Shown: in pieces, positions 39,914 through 48,752 of the stretch | How the letters are laid out: each line of letters begins with the position of its first letter | Numbering within the stretch: position 1 is the first letter of the stretch | From: Marinobacter confluentis | Lineage (GTDB): Bacteria > Pseudomonadota > Gammaproteobacteria > Pseudomonadales > Oleiphilaceae | Direction of reading: 5' to 3' | Assembly (NCBI RefSeq): GCF_004785685.1 | Contig: NZ_SRPF01000001.1 | Span: forward strand, 434,001 to 498,000 | Length of the DNA stretch: 64,000 nucleotides | Program-made: the position numbers and the translations under genes | The notes under the pieces: generated by a model | What the model was told of the DNA's origin: nothing | Database searches by the model: none | Seen by the model: only the letters and a program-made list of their open reading frames with translations

Positions 39914-42436
39914 CTACTGAATCAGTGTGACGGCGCTGCCGAGAACAGCCGCGCAGCTTGCTTTGACCACGGTTTCGCTTCGCCCGTCCGGACAACTGCC
40001 GCCGCATTCAGACAGCTTCACCATCAGGCTGCCCAGCTCGTCTTCAATGTCCAGGTTGGCAGGCTGAGTGTCCAGATCGACACCTACAAATGCCGTTAGC
40101 AGTGGGCCGGTGACCTGGCTCTGGCCGATGTCATCGAACGCGGTGGCGGCATTTTGTGAGAAATCGAACTCGGGGAAGAAGGCATTGCGACGGCCCTCAT
40201 CGGCCACCAGCACATCGCAGTATTGAATCGCCATCTGGGTAATCGCCATCTGGTGAGACGACAGGAAACCACCGATGTTTTCAACGGTCGGCAATTGCTG
40301 TTTGACCTTGATAAAGGTTTCGTAGATGCGAGGCTCGGTGGTCGGGATCCCTGTTACCCGAGACATAGAAGCGTTTACTTCGTCAAAGGTCTTGATACCG
40401 ATGGTCGATACCTGGTCGAGATCTGCAGGCTCAGGCTGGGGCCCCAGATCACTCTCAACGCGAACGTCGCGATTGCCATCGAGGTTTTCAAAGGTCAGGA
40501 AAAACTCGTCAACGTCCGGCCCGTTTTCCAGCCCAATCACCGTGCCAAACGGTGAAAGCGGCTGACCGGAGCCAGGCTGGTATTCCGGACTGCCCAGGGT
40601 GACGTCAAGGTTGGCGAATGCCTGGCCCACGGCCGGTTCGCGGCCGTTGATACCGATGCGCATACCCTGAATCCTGACGCCGGAAGGCGTTTTGCTGTCG
40701 TCCAGGTCGATGTAGAACGGGTTCGAAAACAGATAGCTGAAATTGTCGAACTGGCTAACCTCGAATACGATGAAGCTCTGCTCCATGCCGTCAATCAGAT
40801 GAGACACACTGAACAGCAGGAAAAATTTCTGGCCAACGCCCACATCGTAGTTGGCCTGAACCTGTTCTGGTGTGAGCGCGCGATTGTGAATGGCGACCAT
40901 ACGAAGGGCACCTTCCCAGGGCGAATTGCCATCGGTTTCGTTGCCAAAAACCAGGGCGAAGGTGTTGTCCCAGTCCGTCAGCAGTCCCGGTTCATCCGGG
41001 TCAATGTCCCCGGTGGGCTGGCCGTTAACAAAGATTTCACGGCCCTTGCCCGGTGAATAATTGACCACGACGTGTTGCAGGGTTGCCTGAAGCAGCATTG
41101 GATTGTTTTCTGTTGAGAAGGGCGCGTTCTGATCACTGGTGGTGCTTCGATGCAGAACATCGTACAGCTGCTCGGTCTGGCCCAGGGTAAAGTTGCGGGC
41201 CGTCGCACTGCCTGAATAGGTGACGATGCGTGCGTCTTCCTGAACGGTATTGCCGGGCACTACCCAAGCCTCGATGCTGTATTCGCCAGAGGCTGTCAGC
41301 AGATTATGCAGTTTGCTGCTGTCGTCGGTAGACCCTTGAGCCTTGCCGGCGCGGATGGTTGCCCCATCTTCCTGATAGGACGGTCCGAACTCCACGCCCC
41401 AGCCGCCAACCCAACCCACGTTGCCGCTGAGGGTCATGTCGAGAGCAGGGAGAACACCGCTGGTGTCAAAGGCCGTCTGGCCCTCACCGGTTTTAAATTC
41501 ATAGAGCGCGATCACGTTGTCTTCAAAACGGCCGCCGGAGTTGGCTTCAAGGCCATCTCCATTCAGCGTCAGTGCCTTGCTGACAATCAGGTTCTCCGGA
41601 ATCGGTTCCGGCTCGCCAAGTGTGGCCACAAAGTTCTGGATGGCGGCGAGCATGGTCATTGCAGATTCGTCGCAGTCCGCATCCCAGCAGTTGTGCTGGT
41701 CGTCCCGCAGGCGCTCCACCAGACGGGATGACGCTTCGTCCAGGGTGACGTCTGCAGAGTCGTTAAGGTCAATCCGGCTTTTGGCCTGTTCATAAGCCGT
41801 TTGCGGATTCGCACTGGCGATGTAAGGGGTCTGCCCGTTGCCTGTGTGGCAATCGCTACAGTATTCGGTGAGCGTCGGATAGATGTGGGTTTCGAATGCG
41901 CTGGACGTTTCCGGAAAGGCCAGGGTATTGCCCACATCTTTTATCTCAGGGGCGCTAAGCTCGACGGTTTTTACCGAGCCTTCAGAATTGTTCGCCCAGT
42001 TTGCAATGTACGTGGTCAGTATATCCACACAAACGTTTGTGCTGGACGCCCAGCAGTTATGGTTGTCCGCCACTTTAGCGATCATCGGCGACTGGGCCGG
42101 CTCAGACAGGTTTACGACGGTATTGGCCTGCGCGTAAGCCGCATTAATATCATCTTCATTCATGAATTTTGGGGACTGGCCGCCGGCGTTGCTGTGACAG
42201 TCTCCGCAACCCCCGGGCTGTTCCCTCAGCTTGTCCCAGAACTCGCGCTTGAAGTTGGCAACATCATCAGTGGCCGGTATCGGGCCGCTGTAGCTGCTGG
42301 TGGTGTTGTCAGCACCGTCGTTAGGCAACTGCTCGGTTGATTCTCCGCCGCAGCCAGCCAGAAACAGCATGGACGCCAGAAGCGTCGGGAGTGCTCGGGA
42401 GGTAAAGATTCCGGAATAACGGGTCATGTTTATCAT
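39914..42436 (-). CDS. LamG-domain lipoprotein with two c-type haem motifs
   Basis: The 840-residue protein has a lipoprotein signal (LASMLFLAGC, lipid-bearing Cys29), a first haem motif CGDCH (77-81), a second CSDCH (about 197-201), and then a LamG/concanavalin-like domain (about 320-520, with TASGEYSIEAWVV and VFGNETDGNSPWEGALRMVAIHNRALTPEQV, in part). A third, unassigned region follows with several cysteines at the very C-terminus (SECGGSCPDG). Repeats of HNCW near each haem motif suggest two related cytochrome modules. It begins four bases after the upstream stop; a start nine bases later is equally plausible. The function is not known; it is probably a surface or periplasmic electron carrier or binding protein. 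Confidence 0.8.
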   Translation of the reverse strand: MINMTRYSGIFTSRALPTLLASMLFLAGCGGESTEQLPNDGADNTTSSYSGPIPATDDVANFKREFWDKLREQPGGCGDCHSNAGGQSPKFMNEDDINAAYAQANTVVNLSEPAQSPMIAKVADNHNCWASSTNVCVDILTTYIANWANNSEGSVKTVELSAPEIKDVGNTLAFPETSSAFETHIYPTLTEYCSDCHTGNGQTPYIASANPQTAYEQAKSRIDLNDSADVTLDEASSRLVERLRDDQHNCWDADCDESAMTMLAAIQNFVATLGEPEPIPENLIVSKALTLNGDGLEANSGGRFEDNVIALYEFKTGEGQTAFDTSGVLPALDMTLSGNVGWVGGWGVEFGPSYQEDGATIRAGKAQGSTDDSSKLHNLLTASGEYSIEAWVVPGNTVQEDARIVTYSGSATARNFTLGQTEQLYDVLHRSTTSDQNAPFSTENNPMLLQATLQHVVVNYSPGKGREIFVNGQPTGDIDPDEPGLLTDWDNTFALVFGNETDGNSPWEGALRMVAIHNRALTPEQVQANYDVGVGQKFFLLFSVSHLIDGMEQSFIVFEVSQFDNFSYLFSNPFYIDLDDSKTPSGVRIQGMRIGINGREPAVGQAFANLDVTLGSPEYQPGSGQPLSPFGTVIGLENGPDVDEFFLTFENLDGNRDVRVESDLGPQPEPADLDQVSTIGIKTFDEVNASMSRVTGIPTTEPRIYETFIKVKQQLPTVENIGGFLSSHQMAITQMAIQYCDVLVADEGRRNAFFPEFDFSQNAATAFDDIGQSQVTGPLLTAFVGVDLDTQPANLDIEDELGSLMVKLSECGGSCPDGRSETVVKASCAAVLGSAVTLIQ

Positions 42437-42440
42437 CCTT

Positions 42441-43679
42441 TTACACCCCCTTGCAGTAGGCGGCGGATTCGGCGAACACGTCTTTCAGGTTGTGACCCGT
42501 TTGAAAGATCGACACCATGCTGTTGACTGCGGCGCGGTCGTTGCTGTCGCTTGGATCGCGCAGGCAGACATTGCGAAACACCTTTTTGACCTGGCACTGG
42601 GCGAACGCATCTGAATGGGCGAATTCTTGCCCGAGGCTTTTGGCGCCGCTGCCGGAGCCTGGCAGGCCGCTGTCCCAGCCCAGTCGGCGGTTAGCGCCAG
42701 ATCGCCAATAGTTGTCCCAGCTGTCATCCGGGGTCAGGTAACCCTGCTCAAAGGTAGTGCCGTTAATATGGTATTTGGGCATCACACGGGTGTTCTGGAC
42801 CTGGCTGGTGCTGCCGGTTTCACCGACCTCGTTGTAGATCAGCCGGCCGGTCTCAATATCACCGTCGTATTCGTAGTCATAGTAGGCAAAGGCCTGGGTC
42901 ATAGGGTCCATACCCGTGTGGCAGCCAACGCAGTTATTCAGGAACACGCGGCTGTCACCACCCGGGCTGCGGGACACGTCCTGGCGAATGCGGTCCGGCG
43001 GCAGCGACACGTCTGCCACCTGTTCCAGGTCGTTACACATGTGATTGAGTAGGGTGAAGCGGAACATGGCACGGTTGGTACCGGCGCTGAAAAAGGCTTT
43101 AGCGGCGGCGCGGGTGGTCATAACACCGGCTGTGGCAGTACCGGGAAGTTCCGGATTTTCGGCAGACTGGGTCGTGGCCACCAGAACGTTGGGGTCGCTC
43201 AGGCTTTCTCCGGAGCTTTCGAGTTCTTCGTAGTGTCTGTTGTCCGTGTTCGAGTAGCCTGTGAGGCCAAGTGAACTGTGCCCCTTGTAGAGAACGTTGC
43301 CGTAGAGTATTTCCCGGAAATCCCGGTTGTCCCGAACGATACCAATTACGGTGGCGGTGTAGTCGTTAAGCGGCACAAACGGTGACATGGCCTCGTTGGT
43401 CCAGGGCGCGACAAAGTTTTTCAGGGTGACATCGTAGAAGGCGGGGTCTTCAAGGGCGATTTCAGCGGCTGCCACTGCGCTGCCGTTTCGAACCAGGTCC
43501 TCCATTTCCTGAAGCGTTTCGGCGGAGGGAGGCACTCCGGCGATGCGATCATGAATCCGTTTGGCCTGTTCCCTGGCGCCGGCTCCTGCCTCAGGTGCCT
43601 GAGTGGCAAAGATGACCAGGAAAAAGGATACCGCTATAGTCCTTGAAACCAGTTGCCTGGTCGCGTTAAAGGCTGCCAT
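42441..43679 (-). CDS. Exported cytochrome-type protein with one haem motif
   Basis: The 412-residue protein has a Sec signal (TRQLVSRTIAVSFFLVIFAT then QAPEAGAGA) and one c-type haem motif CVGCH at about residue 260, within NNCVGCHTGMDPM. The helical N-terminal half and the haem region with DPMTQAFAYYDYEYDG resemble the DUF1588/DUF1592-type proteins of Planctomycete-style PSD1 systems, but I am not certain of the family. I chose the ATG at 43679 after AAGGGAAG. It is the first gene of the transcript that continues to the LamG lipoprotein and DUF1501 protein, and it diverges from the two-haem lipoprotein gene at 43878. Confidence 0.75.
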   Translation of the reverse strand: MAAFNATRQLVSRTIAVSFFLVIFATQAPEAGAGAREQAKRIHDRIAGVPPSAETLQEMEDLVRNGSAVAAAEIALEDPAFYDVTLKNFVAPWTNEAMSPFVPLNDYTATVIGIVRDNRDFREILYGNVLYKGHSSLGLTGYSNTDNRHYEELESSGESLSDPNVLVATTQSAENPELPGTATAGVMTTRAAAKAFFSAGTNRAMFRFTLLNHMCNDLEQVADVSLPPDRIRQDVSRSPGGDSRVFLNNCVGCHTGMDPMTQAFAYYDYEYDGDIETGRLIYNEVGETGSTSQVQNTRVMPKYHINGTTFEQGYLTPDDSWDNYWRSGANRRLGWDSGLPGSGSGAKSLGQEFAHSDAFAQCQVKKVFRNVCLRDPSDSNDRAAVNSMVSIFQTGHNLKDVFAESAAYCKGV

Positions 43680-43877
43680 GGTCGCTTCCCTTGATATCGT
43701 TAGCTTTCGCACATTAGTCTGATTTTACATTTGTTTAAAGTTTAATCGAGCTCTACCATGTGCTTTTGAGCGCCAGGCCACGTTATTACATAGCGTTACG
43801 TAAAAGCTTTGGAGCGCGGGCAACCACTGGGATTAGGTTATGAAAAGGAGTTCAGGACCGAGAAGGGGTTGCTGACG

Positions 43878-46577
43878 GTGAATTTACACCACACAAAAAC
43901 GATCATTACCTCCAGGCTGCTTGCGTGGCCTGATGGCGAGGTTTTTTCGCGGTTTCTGGGCTGCGGTTTCCGATGGTTGCCAGGACTGATGGCCACCGCC
44001 CTGTTGACCGGCTGTCTCGCGGGCACCGGCGGCGATGGAGCAGCCACTGATCCCGTCGTTGTTGAAAACCCGTTGATGTACGTGGAAAGGCCGCTGCTGT
44101 TTGATGAAAATAACGGCATGCTGATTGGCGACAATATTGCCGAACCGGCTGGCTTCCGTCCTGGCGCCCGCCTGTTCCTGAAGAACTCGGCTGCCCCCGA
44201 TGCGCCGGCAAGAGATATTTCATCCCGCGCTTTTACCAGCCCTCTGCGTTACGACGTCAAGGACCTGAATGTCTCCTTTGATGGCACCCGTGTGGTTTTT
44301 GCCATGCGGGCGCCCGAGATCGAGGGCGCCGATGAGGAAGACCAGCCGACCTGGAATATCTGGGAATACGATACCACCGATGACAGCCTCACCCGCCTGA
44401 TCTCGTCAGATGTGACGGCGGAAGAAGGGCAGGACATCGCGCCGGCGTATCTTCCAGATGGTCGCATCGTGTTTTCAACCACCCGTCAGCGCGCCTCTCG
44501 CGCCATTCTTCTTGACGAGGGCAAGCCCCAGTATGCGGCGCTGGAGGAAGAACGTGACGTGCCGGCCTTTGTGCTACACGTGATGGATGCAGACGGTGAA
44601 AACATTCAGCAGATAACCTTTAACCAGAGCCACGACCTGGACCCACTGGTTCAGGACAACGGCAAGATCCTGTTCAGCCGCTGGGACAACGCCGGCCAGA
44701 CCCAGAACAACGGATTCAACCTCTACCAGGTTAACCCCGACGGTACCGGGCTGAGCTATGTATTCGGCCGCCACTCCCACGATTCCGTCAGTGGTGACAC
44801 GGCCGTGCAGTATCTGCGACCGCGGTTGACAGACACAGGTCGCATTCTGACGGAACTTCGCCCTCTGGAATCTGATGATTTTGCTGCGATCCCGACGACT
44901 GTCGACACCTCTGGTTTTGTCGAAGCCGATCTTGCCGTGGATGGATCATCGGGTTCAGGGCAGGGGGCTCTAGTCAGCGGCCTGAGCATTGGCGACGGCA
45001 TTTCGCTGGGCGGTAACTACGGTTCGGTGTCCCCGCTGCTGGATGGGTCCAACCGCTACCTGGTGAGCTGGAGCCCCTGTCGTGTCCGGCTGGTGAACGG
45101 CGACGGTACGATTGTCAACTGCACTGCAGACCGGGTTGCGTCAGCGGCTTATGAAGCGGCGCCGCCGGTCTACGGGCTCTGGCTGCTGGATGCCGCCACC
45201 GGAACCCAGCGACCGATCCAGCGACCGGCGGAAGGGCGACAGTTTGACGAGGCCGTGTTGCTGCGGCAGCGCTCGCTGCCGGATTTTATTCCGGAAGCCC
45301 AGTATTTCGATGAAGAGGCTGCGCTTGCAAATGATGGCTACGGCGTGCTGGAAATTCGCAGTGTTTATGATGTTGACGGTTTAGACACATCGCCTCTGGG
45401 TATTGCCCAGACCGCGGACCCTGGGCAGCGCTCCCCTGATAACCTGCCGGTGCGATTCCTCAGGATCGAAAAACCCGTGTCCATCCCCGGTGAGGAAGTT
45501 CGTGATTTTGACAATACGGCCTTCGGGCGCAGCGCCAACCAGTCCATGCGGGAAATCCTGGGCTATGTGCCCATTGAGCCGGATGGGTCTGTCCGGGTTG
45601 CCGTTCCTGCCAATGTGGCCTTTGCTATCAGCGTCCTGGATGACCAGGGTCAGCGCATCGGTGCGCGACATCAGAACTGGCTCAACCTGCGGGCAGGTGA
45701 AACGGTTACCTGTAACGGATGCCACAATCCGGGCAGTGGTGTCCCCCACGGCAGACCAGATGCCTCACCGCCATCTGTCTACGATGGCGCGCCTACCACC
45801 GGCGTACCCTTTCCAAACACTGAACCTGGACTGGTCGATATGGGTGACACCATGGCGCAGACCTGGGCGCGTATCAATGGCACGCGCACCCTGAGCCCGA
45901 ACCTGATCTATGAGGATCAATGGACCGATGCCGTCGCAGAGACACCAGGCACGCCCTTTACCCTATCGTACGCCGACCTTGGAACAGAGGATCCCATCCT
46001 GCCCGAATGTGAAGAGAACTGGGCCCGTGCGTGTCGCATCGTTATCAATTACGAGGATCATATTCATCCGCTTTGGGACCTCAATCGGCCTGTGCTCAAT
46101 GAAGCAGAAGAGCAGATTGACGACTACACTTGCACCGGATGCCATTCCAATCAGGATGCCGCGGAAGCCGCGATGGTGCCCGACGGCCAGCTGGATCTGA
46201 GTAATGGCCCGTCACCGGACGAGCCGGATCACTTCAAGGCCTATCGCGAGCTGATGTTCAATGATAACCGCCAGATCCTGGATGGCGCGACACTGGTGGA
46301 CGAACTTGAGCCAACCGGCGAGATTCTGCGTGATGATGAGACTGGCGAACCGATCCTGGACGAAAACGGCGATGAGATTCCGATTCTTGCGCCGATCAAC
46401 GTGCCGCCAAGCATGAATGTTAACGGCGCCCAGGCCAGCAATCGGTTTTTCAATATGTTCCGCGCCGGTGGCGACCACGAGGACTTCCTGACCCCCGCCG
46501 AGCTGCGCCTGATCTCAGAATGGCTGGACATCGGCGGCCAGTACTACAACAACCCCTTTGACGCTCCGGCGGACTGA
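43878..46577 (+). CDS. Large lipoprotein with beta-propeller and two c-type haem motifs
   Basis: The roughly 899-residue protein has a lipobox LLTGC (about 45-49) and a TolB/WD-like propeller region (repeats such as DVSFDGTRVVFAMRAPE-like blocks, YLPDGRIVFSTTR, VMDADGENIQQITF, QDNGKILFSRWDN). It also has haem motifs CNGCH and CTGCH in the C-terminal half. This layout resembles the hydrazine-synthase-alpha-like (HzsA-related) proteins found in many bacteria that do not make hydrazine. The GTG at 43878 follows GAAGGGG; an in-frame ATG 23 codons upstream is possible but lacks a good ribosome site. It diverges from the DUF1501 operon and precedes the barrel genes by 23 bases, so it may head that transcript. 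Confidence 0.75.
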   Translation: MNLHHTKTIITSRLLAWPDGEVFSRFLGCGFRWLPGLMATALLTGCLAGTGGDGAATDPVVVENPLMYVERPLLFDENNGMLIGDNIAEPAGFRPGARLFLKNSAAPDAPARDISSRAFTSPLRYDVKDLNVSFDGTRVVFAMRAPEIEGADEEDQPTWNIWEYDTTDDSLTRLISSDVTAEEGQDIAPAYLPDGRIVFSTTRQRASRAILLDEGKPQYAALEEERDVPAFVLHVMDADGENIQQITFNQSHDLDPLVQDNGKILFSRWDNAGQTQNNGFNLYQVNPDGTGLSYVFGRHSHDSVSGDTAVQYLRPRLTDTGRILTELRPLESDDFAAIPTTVDTSGFVEADLAVDGSSGSGQGALVSGLSIGDGISLGGNYGSVSPLLDGSNRYLVSWSPCRVRLVNGDGTIVNCTADRVASAAYEAAPPVYGLWLLDAATGTQRPIQRPAEGRQFDEAVLLRQRSLPDFIPEAQYFDEEAALANDGYGVLEIRSVYDVDGLDTSPLGIAQTADPGQRSPDNLPVRFLRIEKPVSIPGEEVRDFDNTAFGRSANQSMREILGYVPIEPDGSVRVAVPANVAFAISVLDDQGQRIGARHQNWLNLRAGETVTCNGCHNPGSGVPHGRPDASPPSVYDGAPTTGVPFPNTEPGLVDMGDTMAQTWARINGTRTLSPNLIYEDQWTDAVAETPGTPFTLSYADLGTEDPILPECEENWARACRIVINYEDHIHPLWDLNRPVLNEAEEQIDDYTCTGCHSNQDAAEAAMVPDGQLDLSNGPSPDEPDHFKAYRELMFNDNRQILDGATLVDELEPTGEILRDDETGEPILDENGDEIPILAPINVPPSMNVNGAQASNRFFNMFRAGGDHEDFLTPAELRLISEWLDIGGQYYNNPFDAPAD

Positions 46578-46600
46578 ATGGACTCGAAACACAACTGACT

Positions 46601-47353
46601 ATGCGATTCGCCCTCTGTCTGCTCCTGCTGTGCCTCCCGCTTGTCGCTTCGGCGAACTGGTTCTGGGGCGATGACGGTGAACCGCAACCGCAGGTTCAGG
46701 TTGCAAAACCGTTTATAGAATGGCGCACCGGGCCGGCGGCGGGCTATCCGGTGTTTCACACCAGCGAAAAAGGCGAGTGGCTGACGTTGCACAAGCGCAA
46801 GACCGCCTGGCTGAAAGTCACGGACGACAAGGGTAGGGAAGGCTGGGTGCACGTGGACGATGTGCTTGAAACCGTGGATGGCTCGGGCGAACAGGTCACT
46901 TTGAACGAGCCGAGCTTTGATGATTTTGACAGCCGCCGCTGGGAAGTGGGTTTGCTCATGGGCCAGTTTGAGGAAGCCGCATCCACGGCCGTTTACGGTG
47001 GATTTCTGATGACCGAGAACCTGTCGACGGAACTCTGGGCGACCCAGATACTGGGCAGTGCTTCTGAAATTCGCATGTTCAACGCGAATATTGTTCATCA
47101 GCCGTTTCCCCAGTGGCGGATTTCACCCTTTGTGACGCTGGGAGTTGGTCATATTTTTATTGAACCAAAATCCACGCTGGCAGTGCCGGAAGACCGGGAC
47201 AACAGCATCGGCCATGCCGGCCTTGGGGTTCGCGCCTACGTGACGGACAACTACTTTATCCGGGCAGAGGTGAAGGACTACAAGATCTTCACCAGCCGGG
47301 CTACCAACGAAGAAGCACTGGAATGGAAAATCGGACTCAGCATATTTTTCTGA
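46601..47353 (+). CDS. SH3-domain outer-membrane beta-barrel protein
   Basis: The 250-residue product has a signal peptide (MRFALCLLLLCLPLVASA), an SH3b-like domain (about 30-90, ending in REGWVHVDDVLE), and a small beta-barrel with alternating aromatic residues that ends in FF (IGLSIFF), as outer-membrane proteins do. It resembles the OMP barrel family seen beside Glt-type genes in myxobacteria (GltA/GltB), though this is from memory. It overlaps the next barrel gene by 31 bases if that gene starts at 47323. The SH3 domain may contact peptidoglycan or a partner protein. Confidence 0.78.
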   Translation: MRFALCLLLLCLPLVASANWFWGDDGEPQPQVQVAKPFIEWRTGPAAGYPVFHTSEKGEWLTLHKRKTAWLKVTDDKGREGWVHVDDVLETVDGSGEQVTLNEPSFDDFDSRRWEVGLLMGQFEEAASTAVYGGFLMTENLSTELWATQILGSASEIRMFNANIVHQPFPQWRISPFVTLGVGHIFIEPKSTLAVPEDRDNSIGHAGLGVRAYVTDNYFIRAEVKDYKIFTSRATNEEALEWKIGLSIFF

Positions 47354-47970
47354 AAGGGGCCTTTATGGCAGGGCTGGCGATAGTCAGCACCGCAGCCTTC
47401 GCCCAGGAAGATGAACGCCCCCTGATCGAGCCGGATGTTCAGCCCGAGCCCGTGGATGAAGCCCTGATAGACACTGAGAATTTCGAAATCGGGGTCTTTT
47501 CAGGAATCATGAACATCGAGGATTTCGAATCGTCTTTTCTCTGGGGCGGTAAGCTGACCTATCACCTCAGCGAACGCTTCTTTTTTGAGGCCAATGTAGG
47601 CTTTGCGGAAGGGGGCGAAACCAGTTTCGAGAAGCTGGCGGGCAATGTACAGGTTTTATCCGATGAAGACCGGGAATACACCTATTACAACGTTAACCTG
47701 GGGATCAATATCCTGCCTGGTGAAGCCTTCCTGACTGAAAACTATGCGTTCAATACCAATTTCTATCTGATTGGCGGCGCCGGCGCGACGGACTTTGCCG
47801 GCGATACCCGGTATACCGCCAACGCCGGCGCCGGTTATCAGGTACTGCTGACCGACAGCATTGCGATCCAACTGGTGGTGCGCGAACACCTCTACCGGAT
47901 TGATGTGCTGGGTGAGGAAAAACTTTCCATGAATACCGAAGTCAGCGCCGGTCTGTCTGTCTTTTTCTGA
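47323..47970 (+). CDS. Small outer-membrane beta-barrel protein
   Basis: The 215-residue protein ends in GLSVFF and shares the short barrel pattern of the preceding gene product, so the two look like tandem paralogues; this one lacks the SH3 domain. I kept the ATG at 47323 because it gives a normal signal peptide (HIFLKGAFMAGLAIVSTAAFA, in part), although it starts inside the upstream gene. The alternative ATG at 47365 has a better ribosome site (AAAGGGG) but only about 13 residues before the cleavage site. It is followed 14 bases later by the thioredoxin gene. Confidence 0.78.
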   Translation: MENRTQHIFLKGAFMAGLAIVSTAAFAQEDERPLIEPDVQPEPVDEALIDTENFEIGVFSGIMNIEDFESSFLWGGKLTYHLSERFFFEANVGFAEGGETSFEKLAGNVQVLSDEDREYTYYNVNLGINILPGEAFLTENYAFNTNFYLIGGAGATDFAGDTRYTANAGAGYQVLLTDSIAIQLVVREHLYRIDVLGEEKLSMNTEVSAGLSVFF

Positions 47971-47984
47971 TAAAGGAGTTGCCC

Positions 47985-48482
47985 ATGAACAAGATGATGC
48001 TTCAAGTGTTTCTGTCCATCAGTTTGCTGGCTGGTGCGGCAGGGCTCCAGGCAAAGGAACTGAATGAGCCTGCCCCGGATTTCACCCTGAAAAGCCGGAG
48101 CGGTGAAAACCTTCGCCTGGAGGATTTTCGCGGGCAGGTGGTGATGTTGAATTTCTGGGCCTCCTGGTGCGGTCCCTGCCGTCAGGAAATGCCGCTGATG
48201 GACGACATCTATGAGCAGTACAAGGATCTCGGCTTTACCGTACTGGCCGTTAACGTCGATGAAAACCGCGAGGAAGCCCATCGCTTCCTGGACAAGGTGC
48301 CGGTGAACTACCCGATTCTTTATGACCCGGAAAGCCAGGTCAGCGAGCAGTACAACGTTCAGGCCATGCCCACCACCGTGATGATCGACCGGAACGGTAA
48401 TGCCCGTTTCCTGCACTACGGCTACAAGCCCGGCTACGAAGACGATTATGAAAAGCAGATTCGCCAGTTGGTGCGGGAATAA
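47985..48482 (+). CDS. TlpA/ResA-like periplasmic thioredoxin
   Basis: The 165-residue product has a signal peptide (LQVFLSISLLAGAAGLQAKE, in part) and a TlpA-type thioredoxin fold with the redox motif WASWCGPC (Cys62, Cys65) and the cis-proline segment QAMPTTVMIDRNG. Such proteins reduce or isomerise disulphides in the periplasm, for example during cytochrome c maturation. The ATG at 47985 follows AAAGGAG. It lies directly before the cysteine-tailed DUF4266 gene, so that protein's two C-terminal cysteines (CGC) are a plausible substrate. The family is well supported; the partner is inference. Confidence 0.92.
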   Translation: MNKMMLQVFLSISLLAGAAGLQAKELNEPAPDFTLKSRSGENLRLEDFRGQVVMLNFWASWCGPCRQEMPLMDDIYEQYKDLGFTVLAVNVDENREEAHRFLDKVPVNYPILYDPESQVSEQYNVQAMPTTVMIDRNGNARFLHYGYKPGYEDDYEKQIRQLVRE

Positions 48483-48509
48483 TCCCGTATTGGTGAGAGG
48501 AGACATCCC

Positions 48510-48752
48510 ATGTTCAGGTTCCTGAAAATTGCTCTGCCGGCTACGGCCATTGTGCTGGCTCTGCTTGCCACCTCAGGCTGCAGCAACATCGAGCCCTGGG
48601 TGAAGCCCTATGAGCGGGATAAACTCGCCGACCCGGTGATGAGCCTGAGCCGCCACGGCAAGGCCAGTTCCTACATGCATCACGTGTATCAGTCCCGGGA
48701 GTCGTCCCGTGGTTCTGAAGGCGGGTCCGGAGGTGGCTGTGGCTGTAACTGA
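48510..48752 (+). CDS. DUF4266 mini-lipoprotein with GGGCGCN tail
   Basis: This 80-residue protein has a lipoprotein signal ending in ATSGC (lipidated Cys24), a short conserved middle with VKPYERDKLADPVMS, and a glycine-rich C-terminus ending SEGGSGGGCGCN. That matches DUF4266, whose members keep this tail and occur next to DUF3570 and thioredoxin genes. After lipid attachment only 57 residues remain. The Cys77-Gly-Cys79 pair at the extreme C-terminus could bind metal, form a disulphide or be modified. The last codons also serve as the ribosome site of the next gene, whose GTG starts inside this one. Function unknown. Confidence 0.88.
   Translation: MFRFLKIALPATAIVLALLATSGCSNIEPWVKPYERDKLADPVMSLSRHGKASSYMHHVYQSRESSRGSEGGSGGGCGCN

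Noticed and set aside
39914..42436. A possible ApbE flavin-acceptor site (YSGSATAR) in the LamG lipoprotein
   Set aside because: The acceptor pattern needs Ser/Thr followed by Gly/Ser-Ala-Ser/Thr; here a glycine occupies the acceptor position, and the spot lies within a LamG strand.
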